Below are positions 15,045-23,862 of a DNA stretch of 28,895 bases, one piece after another. Each line of letters starts with the position of its first letter. The stretch's first letter is position 1. The translations under genes were made by a program, and so were the position numbers. The DNA comes from Lactonifactor sp. BIOML-A5 (GTDB taxonomy: Bacteria; Bacillota; Clostridia; Lachnospirales; Lachnospiraceae), in NCBI RefSeq assembly GCF_009677585.1, contig NZ_WKYV01000045.1, positions 1 through 28,895 on the forward strand, in the 5' to 3' direction. The notes below the pieces were generated by a model. It saw nothing but the letters and a program-made list of their open reading frames with translations. It was not told the DNA's origin and searched no databases.

Positions 15045-15361
15045 TTACAAAATGGCCTGGAGGAGTATAGAATGACTCTTGCAGCTATAAAAAGAATATA
15101 TTATCTGTTACTGTCAGGCCATGCAATCTCTCAACCATATCGCCGCCCAAAACGTATTTCGGCTTGAACATCTGGATGGTGCGGAACTCCCCCGCCCAAC
15201 GCTGCTGCCGCTTACTATAATTACCTATTAAACTTGTATGAATATACGGGAAGTAGTGCAAAATACACTCTTTTTAAGGTCGATTCCACAAACAGTCTTC
15301 TGGTCTATTATATCTTAATATAATAGTTTCGGTTATCTTTCTACAGAGTTCTATTCAGATT
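15045..15361. other. 317-base gap with possible gene remnant
   Basis: No convincing gene is present. A plus-strand reading of 31 codons (15072-15167) has GGAG seven bases before its ATG but no recognisable product. On the minus strand an open stretch of 62 codons without a start (15273-15085) contains a protein-like basic segment (KRQQRWAGEFRTIQMF, then KYVLGGDMVERL) that is more GC-rich than its flanks; it could be the decayed 3' end of a gene. Its family is not recognised. An AT-rich palindrome lies at 15305-15326. Confidence 0.35.
15305..15326. repeat. AT-rich inverted repeat downstream of queA
   Basis: Perfect 9-base arms CTATTATAT / ATATAATAG flank the loop CTTA. The repeat lies 36 bases past the minus-strand queA stop. 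It is too AT-rich and lacks a U-tract for a strong terminator. It could be a protein-binding site or a scar, or chance in AT-rich DNA. Confidence 0.35.
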
Positions 15362-16387
15362 CTATATGATCAGCATTGCATCTCCAAATGAAAAAAACCT
15401 GTATTTTTCCTTCACCGCTTCCTCATAAGCTGCCATAATATGTTCTTTCCCTGCCAGAGCAGAAACCAACATAAGGAGTGTGGATTCCGGAAGATGAAAA
15501 TTTGTAATCAAACCGTCAATCACCTTAAACTGATATCCCGGATAAATAAAGATATCTGTCCATCCGCTCTGCGCTCTCAGTATTCCGTCCTCCCCTGCCG
15601 CTGATTCCAGGGTACGGCAGCTGGTCGTTCCCACAGATATTACTTTATTTCCCCGTTTTTTCGCATCGTTGATGAGCTTTGCCTGCTCCTCCTCCACTAC
15701 ATAAAATTCAGAATGCATGTGGTGCTGGGTCACATCCTCCACCTTCACCGGACGGAAGGTCCCCAGCCCAACATGAAGAGTTACATGAGCAATATGCACT
15801 CCCTTTTTTTCAATCTCCTCCAGCAGTGATTCCGTAAAATGCAGCCCTGCCGTAGGTGCGGCTGCAGATCCCTCATGTTTGGCATACACGGTCTGGTAAC
15901 GCTCTTTGTCCTTAAGCTTATGCGTAATATAAGGGGGCAGAGGCATCTCACCCAGGCGATCCAGGATCTCCTCAAAGATTCCGTCGTATGTGAAGCGAAT
16001 CAGGCGGTTTCCCTCCTCCACAATGTCAATTACTTCACCCATCAATATTCCGTCTCCAAACGAAATCCTGGTGCCTATTTTTGCTTTCTTTCCGGGCTTT
16101 ACCAGGGTCTCCCACACATCGTCCGGCTTTCTCTTGAGCAGAAGAATCTCAATTCCTGCCTCCGTTCCCTCTTTTGTTCCGTATAGTCTGGCCGGAATCA
16201 CCCTTGTGTCATTGATTACGAGGCAGTCCCCCGGATTCAGGTACTGAACCACGTCTTTAAAGGTTCTATGTTCAATCTCTCCTGTGACAGGATCCAGATG
16301 CAGCAGTCTGGAGGCCGAACGGTCCTCCAGGGGATCCTGGGCGATTAGCTCCTGCGGTAAATCATAATAAAAATCTGATGTCTTCAT
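15362..16387 (-). CDS. queA: S-adenosylmethionine:tRNA ribosyltransferase-isomerase QueA
   Basis: This 341-residue protein is full length for QueA. It transfers and rearranges the ribosyl part of S-adenosylmethionine onto the 7-aminomethyl-7-deazaguanine of tRNA to give epoxyqueuosine, in the wobble position of Asp, Asn, His and Tyr tRNAs. Family hallmarks are the start [15 protein letters not shown], the segments [10 protein letters not shown] and [28 protein letters not shown] in the middle, [10 protein letters not shown], and the C-terminal [18 protein letters not shown]. The ATG at 16387 follows AAAGGAAG. No tgt or other queuosine gene adjoins it in the window, so it is a single-gene unit between a terminator-linked promoter and the AT-rich gap downstream. 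Confidence 0.97.
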   Translation of the reverse strand: MKTSDFYYDLPQELIAQDPLEDRSASRLLHLDPVTGEIEHRTFKDVVQYLNPGDCLVINDTRVIPARLYGTKEGTEAGIEILLLKRKPDDVWETLVKPGKKAKIGTRISFGDGILMGEVIDIVEEGNRLIRFTYDGIFEEILDRLGEMPLPPYITHKLKDKERYQTVYAKHEGSAAAPTAGLHFTESLLEEIEKKGVHIAHVTLHVGLGTFRPVKVEDVTQHHMHSEFYVVEEEQAKLINDAKKRGNKVISVGTTSCRTLESAAGEDGILRAQSGWTDIFIYPGYQFKVIDGLITNFHLPESTLLMLVSALAGKEHIMAAYEEAVKEKYRFFSFGDAMLII

Positions 16388-16419
16388 ACCAACTTCCTTT
16401 CTCTATGCAAAGCATATTC

Positions 16420-16448
16420 AGTATAACACCATTAAAAGGCGGATTCAA
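16420..16448 (-). promoter_or_regulatory. queA promoter overlapping the upstream terminator
   Basis: On the minus strand TTGAAT (16443-16448) and TATACT (16420-16425) are separated by 17 bases. The -35 lies in the distal arm of the terminator stem of the preceding operon, so terminator and promoter share DNA. Confidence 0.6.
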
Positions 16449-16468
16449 TATTTCTTTGAATCCGCCTT
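16436..16468 (-). terminator. Terminator of the kinase/dsdA/ygjV operon
   Basis: Perfect 13-base arms (16436-16448, 16456-16468) flank a 7-base loop, followed on the minus strand by TTTTAAT. It lies about 30 bases past the YgjV-type gene. Confidence 0.85.
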
Positions 16469-16496
16469 ATGGGAGCACAGTCAGATGCGGAAGGTT

Positions 16497-16997
16497 TCAC
16501 TCCTCAAGCTGCATTCTCACGATAGAAATCAAACTAAGAACCGCAGTAATCGTCTGTGTAATCCCAGAAGAAAAGTCGTGGATGATCAGAGAATACACAG
16601 CCCATATCACAACATTCACAAAGAAACTTATCTTAATTGCTTTTAATCTCTGTGCGTAATAATTGCTAAATGTAATCTGAACGGTTGCTATGACAGGCAG
16701 TAATCCTAAAAGCCCTCTGTTGTTAACCGCAATGCCGCAAATTATGACAAGAGCAGTACAAACAACCATCATTCTTTTATCAAATTTGCCCTTTATTACC
16801 AAGATATTTCTTATAATGGAAAGAAACAAAGTGGACACTCCCGCCCATGCCCCGAAAAAGAATGAGGAGATGAAAAGAGTTGCGCTCTCCATCAGCTGAA
16901 AAAAATACGCCTTTTTTCTGGTATTTACACAGCAGCTTACTGCGAGAAAAACCGCGCCCACAAAAGATATGACATTGCCTATAACAATCCGTTCCAT
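16497..16997 (-). CDS. YgjV-family inner membrane protein
   Basis: This small membrane protein has 166 residues and about five hydrophobic helices, near 5-24, 35-60, 75-95, 95-112 and 122-160. The pattern of an N-terminal IGNVISFVGAVFLAVSCCV segment, an RNILVIKGKF loop and FSNYYAQRLKAIKISFFVN fits the YgjV (Imp-YgjV) family of unknown function. It starts 20 bases after the dsdA stop and is followed by a strong terminator, so it is the last gene of the kinase-regulator-dsdA operon. A role in moving D-serine or a related metabolite is an inference from position only. Confidence 0.7.
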   Translation of the reverse strand: MERIVIGNVISFVGAVFLAVSCCVNTRKKAYFFQLMESATLFISSFFFGAWAGVSTLFLSIIRNILVIKGKFDKRMMVVCTALVIICGIAVNNRGLLGLLPVIATVQITFSNYYAQRLKAIKISFFVNVVIWAVYSLIIHDFSSGITQTITAVLSLISIVRMQLEE

Positions 16998-17017
16998 ACT
17001 TCCTCCTATCTTAGGTC

Positions 17018-18361
17018 TTACGCAAGATAAGTATTCTTATACTCTTCCCGTATATCTTCCGGCACCAGACTCCCGCCTGTAGCCCAGGCTATATGGGAAG
17101 CCTGATCCATTTTCTCTGTAAGTTGATGCGCCGTCAGGTATTCCTTTGTCTCAGGATACTGCAGCACTCTGGCCGGTCCCTGGAAGGCAGCACAGGCACT
17201 GGGTTCCAGAAAAATATCTTCAGAGTCCAGGAGGAGACGCATATAGTCATACAGCAGACTGTCCTTCACAGTAAAAATTCCCGAAAGGAGGGGTTTCATC
17301 ACTCCTCCCACAAATCCCGAAGGACGCCCCACAGCCAGACCGTCTGCGTGTGTAAGACCGGTCAGACCCAAATCCTGTACCGAGATCCCGCTGTTCAGAC
17401 CAGAGGCCATGCCTGCCAGCATGCAGGGGGCCTGTGTTGGCTCTACAAAAAAACAGTGCACAAAGTCCCCGAACATATGCTTCAGTCCAAAGGATACCCC
17501 TCCCGGTGCGCCTCCCACTCCGCAGGGAATATACACAAACAGGGGATGTTCTTTGTCCACACTTACCTTCTGCTCCTCAAGCTGCCCCACCAGACGTTTT
17601 GCCGCTACTGCATATCCCAAAAACAGATTCCTGGAATTCTCATCGTCCACAAAGTAACTCTTGGGATTAGCATCGGAAAGCTTTCTGCCGTTTTTCACTG
17701 CCTCACTATAATCCGACGCATATTCCATCACCGTGACTCCCCTGGATCTCAGCAGGTCCTTTTTCCACTGTTTTGCGTCCGCAGACATATGTACGATTAC
17801 TTCATAACCGATTGCGGCACTCATGATCCCTATACTCATACCCAGATTCCCTGTGGAACCAACCTGTATGGTATATCCTCTGAAAAATGCTTTATTTTCT
17901 TCCGAAGCCAGGATCTCATAAGAGTCTCCTTCTTTTAAAATGCCATGCTCTGCCGCCAAATCTTCTGTATGCTTCAGCACTTCATATATACCGCCTCTGG
18001 CCTTCACTGAACCTGCAATAGCCAGATGGCTGTCCTGTTTTAAAAAGAGCCTTCCCGGCAGATGACTGTGATACGCTTCGTTCAGCGCCTTCTGCATTTC
18101 GGGTATTGGAGTTAACACAGATTCAATCAGGCCGTTTCTGGGCTTTGTCTCAGGAAAACACTTCATGATAAAAGGTGCAAAACGCTCCAGTCTTCTCTCA
18201 GCATCCTCAATATCGTCCATTGTAAGTTCTAATTCAGGTTTTGCAGTGGCAAATTCCGTAAGATCCGGATTGATCCATACGAGTTCCTCTTCCCTTGCAG
18301 CACGCCTCAGAACCGGTACGGCTTCTGCTGCTTCCTTTATCTTTTCATTGTTAAGCATCAC
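17018..18361 (-). CDS. dsdA: D-serine ammonia-lyase (D-serine dehydratase)
   Basis: A 447-residue PLP enzyme, matching the usual DsdA length of about 440. It converts D-serine to pyruvate and ammonia in the cytoplasm, which both detoxifies D-serine and feeds carbon and nitrogen. The PLP lysine is Lys120 in the IAGSVKARGG segment; the phosphate-binding glycine loop is CGVGGAPGG; HMSADAKQWKKDLLRSRG and FVEPTQAPCM are also family-typical. The start is a GTG at 18361 followed directly by ATG 18358, behind AAGGAGGAGACAA. It overlaps the response-regulator stop by 11 bases, so it is translationally coupled to the two-component system. This suggests that the system senses D-serine or a related compound and controls its own operon. 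There is no DsdC-type LysR gene nearby. Confidence 0.94.
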   Translation of the reverse strand: MMLNNEKIKEAAEAVPVLRRAAREEELVWINPDLTEFATAKPELELTMDDIEDAERRLERFAPFIMKCFPETKPRNGLIESVLTPIPEMQKALNEAYHSHLPGRLFLKQDSHLAIAGSVKARGGIYEVLKHTEDLAAEHGILKEGDSYEILASEENKAFFRGYTIQVGSTGNLGMSIGIMSAAIGYEVIVHMSADAKQWKKDLLRSRGVTVMEYASDYSEAVKNGRKLSDANPKSYFVDDENSRNLFLGYAVAAKRLVGQLEEQKVSVDKEHPLFVYIPCGVGGAPGGVSFGLKHMFGDFVHCFFVEPTQAPCMLAGMASGLNSGISVQDLGLTGLTHADGLAVGRPSGFVGGVMKPLLSGIFTVKDSLLYDYMRLLLDSEDIFLEPSACAAFQGPARVLQYPETKEYLTAHQLTEKMDQASHIAWATGGSLVPEDIREEYKNTYLA

Positions 18362-19064
18362 TTGTCTCCTCCTTATTCATCATTTTATGTTTCTGTACAT
18401 ACGCTGCCGGCGTCATCCCTGCATATTGTTTAAAATACTTATAAAAATTATTGAGATTGGGATACCCGCATCGCTCTGCGGCCTCCTGAATGTTCAGACT
18501 TTCCTCCTCCAACAGAAGCTTTGCCTTTTCTATCCTGACCTTGTGAATATAGGAAAGTATGGTGTACCCCATATATCTTTTAAACAGCCTTGCTATATGG
18601 CTTTCTCCGCAGAAGGTTTCCCGTGAGAGGTCTTCCAGCTCTATCTTTTCGTTGTAATGCTGGTGGATATATGCCAGTATTTGATTCACCGTAGAATTGT
18701 CCGTAAAATTCCAGCCAATCGCCCTTGTGACAGCTGCCCGAAGCTGCTCCAGCTCTATAGGCTTGGCAATGATATCAGACACATCCATGCGCAGAGCCCT
18801 CTGGGCATACTCAAAAGATCCGTAAGCTGTGATAATAATCACTTTGCTGTTTGATACCCTCTGAAGCACTTCAAATCCATCCATATAAGGCATCTGAATG
18901 TCCATAAAAATCAAATCCGGCTTTTCCCTCTGTATCAGCTCCAGCGCCTGTCTCCCGTCCTCTGCAGTACCTACCAGCCGAATAGGGAGATGTTCCTGCT
19001 GGATAAAATAAGAGATAATCGTTAATGCCGCCTTTTCGTCGTCACAGATAACAGCACGTATCAT
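18351..19064 (-). CDS. Response regulator with AraC-type DNA-binding domain
   Basis: 237 residues from ATG 19064. A receiver domain (about 1-120) has DDE (8-10), phosphoacceptor Asp55 in FMDIQMP and the Lys in IIAKPIEL. An AraC-type tandem helix-turn-helix fills about 135-228 (IELEDLSRETFCGESHIARLF; LNIQEAAERCGYPNLNNFYKYF; GMTPAAY). The start overlaps the kinase stop as ATGA, and the gene overlaps dsdA at its 3' end, so kinase, regulator and enzyme are coupled. This YesN-like type usually activates genes for uptake or catabolism of a specific nutrient. Confidence 0.93.
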   Translation of the reverse strand: MIRAVICDDEKAALTIISYFIQQEHLPIRLVGTAEDGRQALELIQREKPDLIFMDIQMPYMDGFEVLQRVSNSKVIIITAYGSFEYAQRALRMDVSDIIAKPIELEQLRAAVTRAIGWNFTDNSTVNQILAYIHQHYNEKIELEDLSRETFCGESHIARLFKRYMGYTILSYIHKVRIEKAKLLLEEESLNIQEAAERCGYPNLNNFYKYFKQYAGMTPAAYVQKHKMMNKEETSDA

Positions 19065-20566
19065 ACTTCGTCCTCCTCTGATACAGGCTGGAACGGAATA
19101 TCCAGATAAAACTCTGCCCCGTTTTCCCAGGACCTCATTTCCATCCGGAAATCCTCCCCATATATGACAGACAGTTTCTGGTAAACCATGGAAAGTCCAT
19201 GGGAGGTGTTGCTTTTCATTCCGAGATTCACAGACTGGCATATCCTTTTATCCGGAATCTTCCCGCTGTTCATAATTTTTATGATTACCCGCTCTTTACT
19301 GCAGTAAGCCTGCAGATACAGACTCTTATTGGAAGTAGATTTGAACCCGTGGGTAAATGCATTTTCTACAATAGGCTGAAGGAAGTTAAAAGGTACCCTG
19401 CACGTCTGAACCTTTGGCTCAATGTCATACACAACAGAGAGGGTATCTTCGTATCTCAGTTTCTGCAGTTTTAGATAAGAATTCAAATACTCGAATTCCT
19501 GCCTCCAGCTTACAACAGTATCCTCTGTTCTGAGCGTATAGTGGAACAATTTGGACAGGTCAATGATGGACTGATAAAGCTTTGGCAGCCCTCCGTCAAG
19601 TGCCATGGATGCCATGCTGTTTAATGTATTAAACAAAAAGTGATTGCTTATCTTCAGGTTCGTCATAGCATATTCAGCCTCCCTGAGACTTTTAGCCAGC
19701 AGCTGCTGGGATGCCAGCCCGTCATAAATCTGAAGTTCCTGCTCTGCCAGCCGTTTTCTGAACTGATCGAATTCACAGAAATTGCGGATCGCTTTTGTAA
19801 TTCTTCTGAGAAGATTTTTTATTCCCTGTACCGTGCTTTCCGGCGTATCATACACACCGTAAGCCTGATGGTCGGGTGTCTGTGATCGGCGCACGAATCC
19901 TCCCTTAATATATCCCAGATAATATCCCTTATAGGAGACAGGCATTGCGTATACTTCCATGTCATGGGTACAGTGATACGTCTGTTCCATACGCAGCCGC
20001 TCTTTGCTGTTGGGAACCAAACAGGGAGCCGCTCCGTAGTACAGTGAGGGGTTACAGCACTCCTGGCAGTACGTAGGAAAATATTTGCTCTTAAGCACAA
20101 GCGTATTGTCCCTGTCGAAAATAGCATAGGCATAGTACATGTTTTCCAGAAACTGTGTCCGAATCGCCTCCACAGCCGTATAGAACATTTCTTTTGCCTC
20201 TACCGGCATCAGCAGTTTTTCCTCTTTCCCCCATGGGTTCATAATAATCTCCTCATCCAGGCTTTCCGGATTTGATACAAGAAGATGCCGAATGGGTTCA
20301 TCTCCGGTATTCATAATTTCATGAATCACCCCTGCCGGCCAGTGGAAGGTGTCTCCCGGCTTCAGGAGGCATTCCTGTCCGTCAATCTTATTCAGCCCAA
20401 CCCCCTGAAGAAAATGAACTACCTGCTCTTCATAATGTACATGTGCCGGCTGGTGGGTTCCTGGCTCCACAGTTACGATCCCCACATTCATCTTAAACCG
20501 GGAGGATCCTTCCTGGTTCATCTGCAGCCATTGAACATCTCCCCAATCTGTCTTTTGTGTACCCAT
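19061..20566 (-). CDS. Soluble sensor histidine kinase: cupin + PocR-like + LytS-type kinase
   Basis: 501 residues from ATG 20566, which follows AGGAGGAAAGT; longer upstream reading is non-coding. No transmembrane helix is visible, so it acts in the cytoplasm. The order is as follows. A cupin barrel (about 25-105) carries candidate metal ligands His42, His44, Glu47 and His82. A PocR-like sensory domain (about 125-265) has a cysteine cluster at 167, 170, 171, 182 and 199. A coiled segment (268-300) leads to a LytS/YesM-type kinase with phospho-His309 in NHFLFNTLN and the N-box Asn402 in PIVENAFTHG, plus SHGLSMVYQKL near the C-terminus. A cupin in front of a PocR-type kinase is an uncommon combination. 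It begins the operon with an AraC-type regulator, dsdA and a YgjV-type gene. The ligand is unknown; D-serine is a contextual guess. Confidence 0.85.
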   Translation of the reverse strand: MGTQKTDWGDVQWLQMNQEGSSRFKMNVGIVTVEPGTHQPAHVHYEEQVVHFLQGVGLNKIDGQECLLKPGDTFHWPAGVIHEIMNTGDEPIRHLLVSNPESLDEEIIMNPWGKEEKLLMPVEAKEMFYTAVEAIRTQFLENMYYAYAIFDRDNTLVLKSKYFPTYCQECCNPSLYYGAAPCLVPNSKERLRMEQTYHCTHDMEVYAMPVSYKGYYLGYIKGGFVRRSQTPDHQAYGVYDTPESTVQGIKNLLRRITKAIRNFCEFDQFRKRLAEQELQIYDGLASQQLLAKSLREAEYAMTNLKISNHFLFNTLNSMASMALDGGLPKLYQSIIDLSKLFHYTLRTEDTVVSWRQEFEYLNSYLKLQKLRYEDTLSVVYDIEPKVQTCRVPFNFLQPIVENAFTHGFKSTSNKSLYLQAYCSKERVIIKIMNSGKIPDKRICQSVNLGMKSNTSHGLSMVYQKLSVIYGEDFRMEMRSWENGAEFYLDIPFQPVSEEDEV

Positions 20567-20618
20567 ACTTTCCTCCTGTATACACGATACGTATGATATC
20601 TTTTTTATTCTTATACTT

Positions 20619-20647
20619 ACCTTATACGATTCAGGGAAATCTGTCAA
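20619..20647 (-). promoter_or_regulatory. Promoter of the kinase-regulator-dsdA operon
   Basis: On the minus strand a perfect TTGACA (20642-20647) and TAAGGT (20619-20624) are separated by 17 bases, giving a leader of about 45 bases. The leader includes the palindrome ATACGTAT near 20588-20595. The remaining AT-rich DNA up to 20772 holds no gene. Confidence 0.6.
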
Positions 20648-20772
20648 ACATACTCCGGGAAATAGGATCATTTTTGACAATTCTATTATCCTATATATCA
20701 AGAAAAAATAATATGACCAAATTTGATTTTTCTTTTTCCAATTTTGTCTTTTTTCCTGCATAAGACATGAAA

Positions 20773-20808
20773 ACAGAAGCAGCCGGTCTTCTGCCCGGCT
20801 GCTTCTGT
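20773..20808 (-). terminator. Terminator of the pheS-pheT-phosphatase operon
   Basis: Perfect 14-base GC-rich arms (20773-20786, 20795-20808) with an 8-base loop, followed on the minus strand by TTTTC. It begins 4 bases past the phosphatase stop. Confidence 0.88.
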
Positions 20809-20812
20809 ATCC

Positions 20813-21421
20813 TTAACAATAAACCGCATCTTCCACAATTAATTTTGCCACACCCTTATGTGCCTCCACAATATTAACCCCACAGTTAGGAGGTACTTTT
20901 CCGTGCCAGAAATCATCCCCCGGGGGATAGACATTCTGAAGCAGAGCGCGCACTGCACAGCCGTGGGATGCAATCAGAATCGTTTTATCCTCATAATCGG
21001 ATCTGTGAATCATTTCCTGAAAAAAATCACGGGTCCGCTTTACTACATCTGAGATCCGCTCTCCCCTTTCAGGGGGTTGATATCTTTCTGTGTGGTGAAA
21101 AAAGTTATCCAGCATCTCCCCTGGAATTTCCATTGCGTCGGGGCGGCAGCACCGGCCCTCCCAAACCCCAAAGGTAATTTCCTGTATCCTCTCATCCTCA
21201 ATCATAGGAATATTCCGTCCTCTGAGAATCAGGCCGGCGGTTTCCTTTGCCCTTTGAAGCGGGCTGGTGTAGCAGATGTCAAAAGGAACCTCCCGCAAAG
21301 CTTCCCCGGTTTTCTCTGCGGCAAGAATCCCCTTTTCGTTCAAGGGGATATCCGAGGTTCCCTGCAGCTTAAACTTTACATTCCATGGAGTTTCCCCATG
21401 GCGCACAATATATAATTTCAT
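20813..21421 (-). CDS. Histidine phosphatase family protein (phosphoglycerate mutase-like)
   Basis: 202 residues from ATG 21421, which has AGGTG seven bases upstream; a GTG three codons earlier is an alternative. The phosphoacceptor motif VRHGETPWN is near the start; SPLQRAKETA and IASHGCAVRALL supply the other active-site residues. This branch includes PhoE-like broad phosphatases and CobC alpha-ribazole phosphatases; no cobalamin gene is near, so the substrate is left open. The gene begins 10 bases past the pheT stop and ends at a strong terminator, so it is probably cotranscribed with the phenylalanyl-tRNA synthetase genes. Confidence 0.9.
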   Translation of the reverse strand: MKLYIVRHGETPWNVKFKLQGTSDIPLNEKGILAAEKTGEALREVPFDICYTSPLQRAKETAGLILRGRNIPMIEDERIQEITFGVWEGRCCRPDAMEIPGEMLDNFFHHTERYQPPERGERISDVVKRTRDFFQEMIHRSDYEDKTILIASHGCAVRALLQNVYPPGDDFWHGKVPPNCGVNIVEAHKGVAKLIVEDAVYC

Positions 21422-21430
21422 GGGATTCAC

Positions 21431-23848
21431 CTACTTACGCAGTTCAATGCCGAGAGCTTCCAATCCGTTCAAAATCTTTTTCATTGCCGAGGTAACATCC
21501 GCCTCTTCCAATGTCTTGTCTTTTGCCCGGAATGTTACGGAATAGGCAATTGACTTAAAGCCTTCTTTAATCTGGCTTCCCTCATAGATATCAAACAGGT
21601 GGTAACTTTCCAGATGCTTTCCGCCTCTCTGAATTATCACATGTTCAATCTCTCCCGCAGTGATAGCCTTTGGTACGACCATACTGATGTCACGGCTGAC
21701 AGCGGGATATTTGGCAATTCCTGTATATTTCCGGTCAAAGGTAGCCATTGGAAGAATATCCAGAATATCCAGCACAGCTACATAAGCTCTCTCTCCAATA
21801 CCGTAAGCTGCTGCCACGGCAGGGTGCACCTCTCCCAGAAAGCCTACTTTTACTCCATCATAGTAGATATCTGCCTGGCGGCCAGGATGCAGATATGGCT
21901 TTTTGTCCTCAGGAGAATATTCTTCCTTCTTATGCATACCTATCTTATCAAAGAACTCCTCTGCCATACCTTTCATGGTAAAGAAGTCGCCCTCGCCATA
22001 CATACCCAGGGTAAACATCATCCGTTCTTCCGGAAGTTCCGTAAGAGGCAGCTGTTTCGGCAGATAAATATTTCCTAACTCATACAGTTTTACATTCTTA
22101 TTTCTGCGTTTATAGTTTGTCCCCAGGGAAGTCAGCATACCGTTTAATGAGATTGTACGCATAATACTGAAATCCTCCCCCAGTGGGTTCATTATTGTAA
22201 CGGCCTGGCGAAGAGGGCTGTCCTCAGGTATTCTCAGCTTGTCAAATACCTTAGGGCTTTCAAAGGAATAACACATCCCCTGAGAAAATCCGTTGCATTC
22301 GGCCATATCCCTGGCCACTTCCTCTATGCGCAGCTTAAAGGGAAGTTTTCCTGTGGTTGCTTCTCCCTTTGGCAGCGTAGTAGGTATATTGTCATATCCG
22401 TAGAATCTTGCCACTTCCTCCGCCAAATCCGCGGTACGGAATATATCATGCCGGAAGGTAGGCGCCACGATCTCGTTGGCATCTGTATCATATGCCAGCC
22501 CGACCCGTTCCAGATAGCCCAGCATCTCTTCCGGGGTCAAATCAGTTCCCAGCAGATCATTGATTTTTTCAGGTGCGAATGGCACACGAACCGGCTCTTT
22601 TGGGGTGGTATAGACATCTACCATTCCTCCAACCACTTCCCCAGCACCAAGTTCCTCCATAAGCTGGCAGGCACGGTCAATGGCAGCCTGGGCATTATTG
22701 GGATCCAGGCCTTTTTCAAACTTTCCGGATGCATCGGTTCTAAGCCCCACTTTTTTGCTGGACAGCCGGATATTTGTACCGTCAAAGCAAGCTGCTTCAA
22801 AGAGAACGGTCTGCACATTGTCTGTAATCATAGAATTCTCTCCGCCCATAATCCCTGCGATGCCCACAGGCTTTTTGCCGTCGCAGATCATAAGAACAGA
22901 ATCATCCATAACCCGCGCCTGACCGTCCAGGGTAATAAACTTTTCACCCTTTTTTGCCCTGCGCACTACAATTTCTCTGCCTTCAATAGCATCCAGATCA
23001 TAGGCATGCATTGGCTGTCCGAATTCTTCCATAACATAGTTGGTAATGTCTACAAGGTTATTAATGGGGCGGATCCCATTGGCAGCCAGACAGCGCTGCA
23101 TCCACTTGGGAGAAGGACCTATTTTTACATTTTTCACTACTCTTGCACAGTAGCGCGGACAAAGGTCTGTGTCCTCTACGGTAACTTTTATATAATCACC
23201 GGCGTTTTCGCTGTTTCCGGTTTGTAATACATTAGGGGGAACAAATTTCTTTCCAAAGGTAGCGGCGGCTTCCCTTGCGATTCCGATGACGCTGTAGCAG
23301 TCCACGCGGTTTGAGGTAATCTCGTACTCAAATATTACGTCATCCAGCCCCAGAGCCTTCACAGCATTCTCTCCTACTTCTGTATCCTGTGGGAATATAT
23401 AGATGCCGTATTCCGGCGCTTCCGGGTAAAATTCTCTGGTTGTTCCCAGTTCTTCAATAGAGCACATCATACCAGAGGATTCCACTCCCCTTAGCTTGCC
23501 CTTTTTGATTTTCACCCCTCCGGGAGTTTTTTTGCCGTCATGTCCCCCGGCAACCCTGCCGCCGTCCAGAACCACAGGGACTTTGTCCCCTTCTTTTACA
23601 TTGGGGGCGCCGGTCACAATCTGCACTATCTCTGTGCCTACATTTACCTGGCACACAATAAGCTTATCTGCATCCGGGTGTCTCTCGATTTTTTCAATCT
23701 GGCCTACCACAATCTTTTCCAGGTCCGCATCCAGTATTTCATAGCCTTCCACCTTTGTTCCGGACAATGTCATAGCGTCCGTGTATTCCTGTGCCGTCAC
23801 ATCCAGATCCGGCACGTACATTTTAATCCAAGACAATGATGTATTCAT
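21431..23848 (-). CDS. pheT: Phenylalanyl-tRNA synthetase beta subunit
   Basis: An 805-residue protein, full length for bacterial PheT. It forms the alpha2-beta2 synthetase with PheS and charges tRNA-Phe. In order: an N-terminal start typical of the family (LSWIKMYVPDLD), a tRNA-binding EMAP/Myf domain at about 40-150, the B3/B4 editing domain in the 200-380 range (ITSNRVDCYSVIGIARE before it, GGENSMITD within), B5 at about 400-470, the catalytic-like fold at about 480-690, and a C-terminal anticodon-binding FDX-ACB domain (YPAVSRDISMVV; AYSVTFRAKDKTLEEADV). It follows pheS by 14 bases with GGAGGAGAGAAAG before the ATG and is under the same T-box control. Confidence 0.98.
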   Translation of the reverse strand: MNTSLSWIKMYVPDLDVTAQEYTDAMTLSGTKVEGYEILDADLEKIVVGQIEKIERHPDADKLIVCQVNVGTEIVQIVTGAPNVKEGDKVPVVLDGGRVAGGHDGKKTPGGVKIKKGKLRGVESSGMMCSIEELGTTREFYPEAPEYGIYIFPQDTEVGENAVKALGLDDVIFEYEITSNRVDCYSVIGIAREAAATFGKKFVPPNVLQTGNSENAGDYIKVTVEDTDLCPRYCARVVKNVKIGPSPKWMQRCLAANGIRPINNLVDITNYVMEEFGQPMHAYDLDAIEGREIVVRRAKKGEKFITLDGQARVMDDSVLMICDGKKPVGIAGIMGGENSMITDNVQTVLFEAACFDGTNIRLSSKKVGLRTDASGKFEKGLDPNNAQAAIDRACQLMEELGAGEVVGGMVDVYTTPKEPVRVPFAPEKINDLLGTDLTPEEMLGYLERVGLAYDTDANEIVAPTFRHDIFRTADLAEEVARFYGYDNIPTTLPKGEATTGKLPFKLRIEEVARDMAECNGFSQGMCYSFESPKVFDKLRIPEDSPLRQAVTIMNPLGEDFSIMRTISLNGMLTSLGTNYKRRNKNVKLYELGNIYLPKQLPLTELPEERMMFTLGMYGEGDFFTMKGMAEEFFDKIGMHKKEEYSPEDKKPYLHPGRQADIYYDGVKVGFLGEVHPAVAAAYGIGERAYVAVLDILDILPMATFDRKYTGIAKYPAVSRDISMVVPKAITAGEIEHVIIQRGGKHLESYHLFDIYEGSQIKEGFKSIAYSVTFRAKDKTLEEADVTSAMKKILNGLEALGIELRK

Positions 23849-23862
23849 TCTTTCTCTCCTCC

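Noticed and set aside
15072..15167. 31-codon plus-strand reading with a GGAG site
   Set aside because: No recognisable product, and the opposite strand reads more like protein; listed only in the gap note.
22448..23227. 259-codon plus-strand open frame inside pheT
   Set aside because: Antisense shadow of pheT with no recognisable domain.
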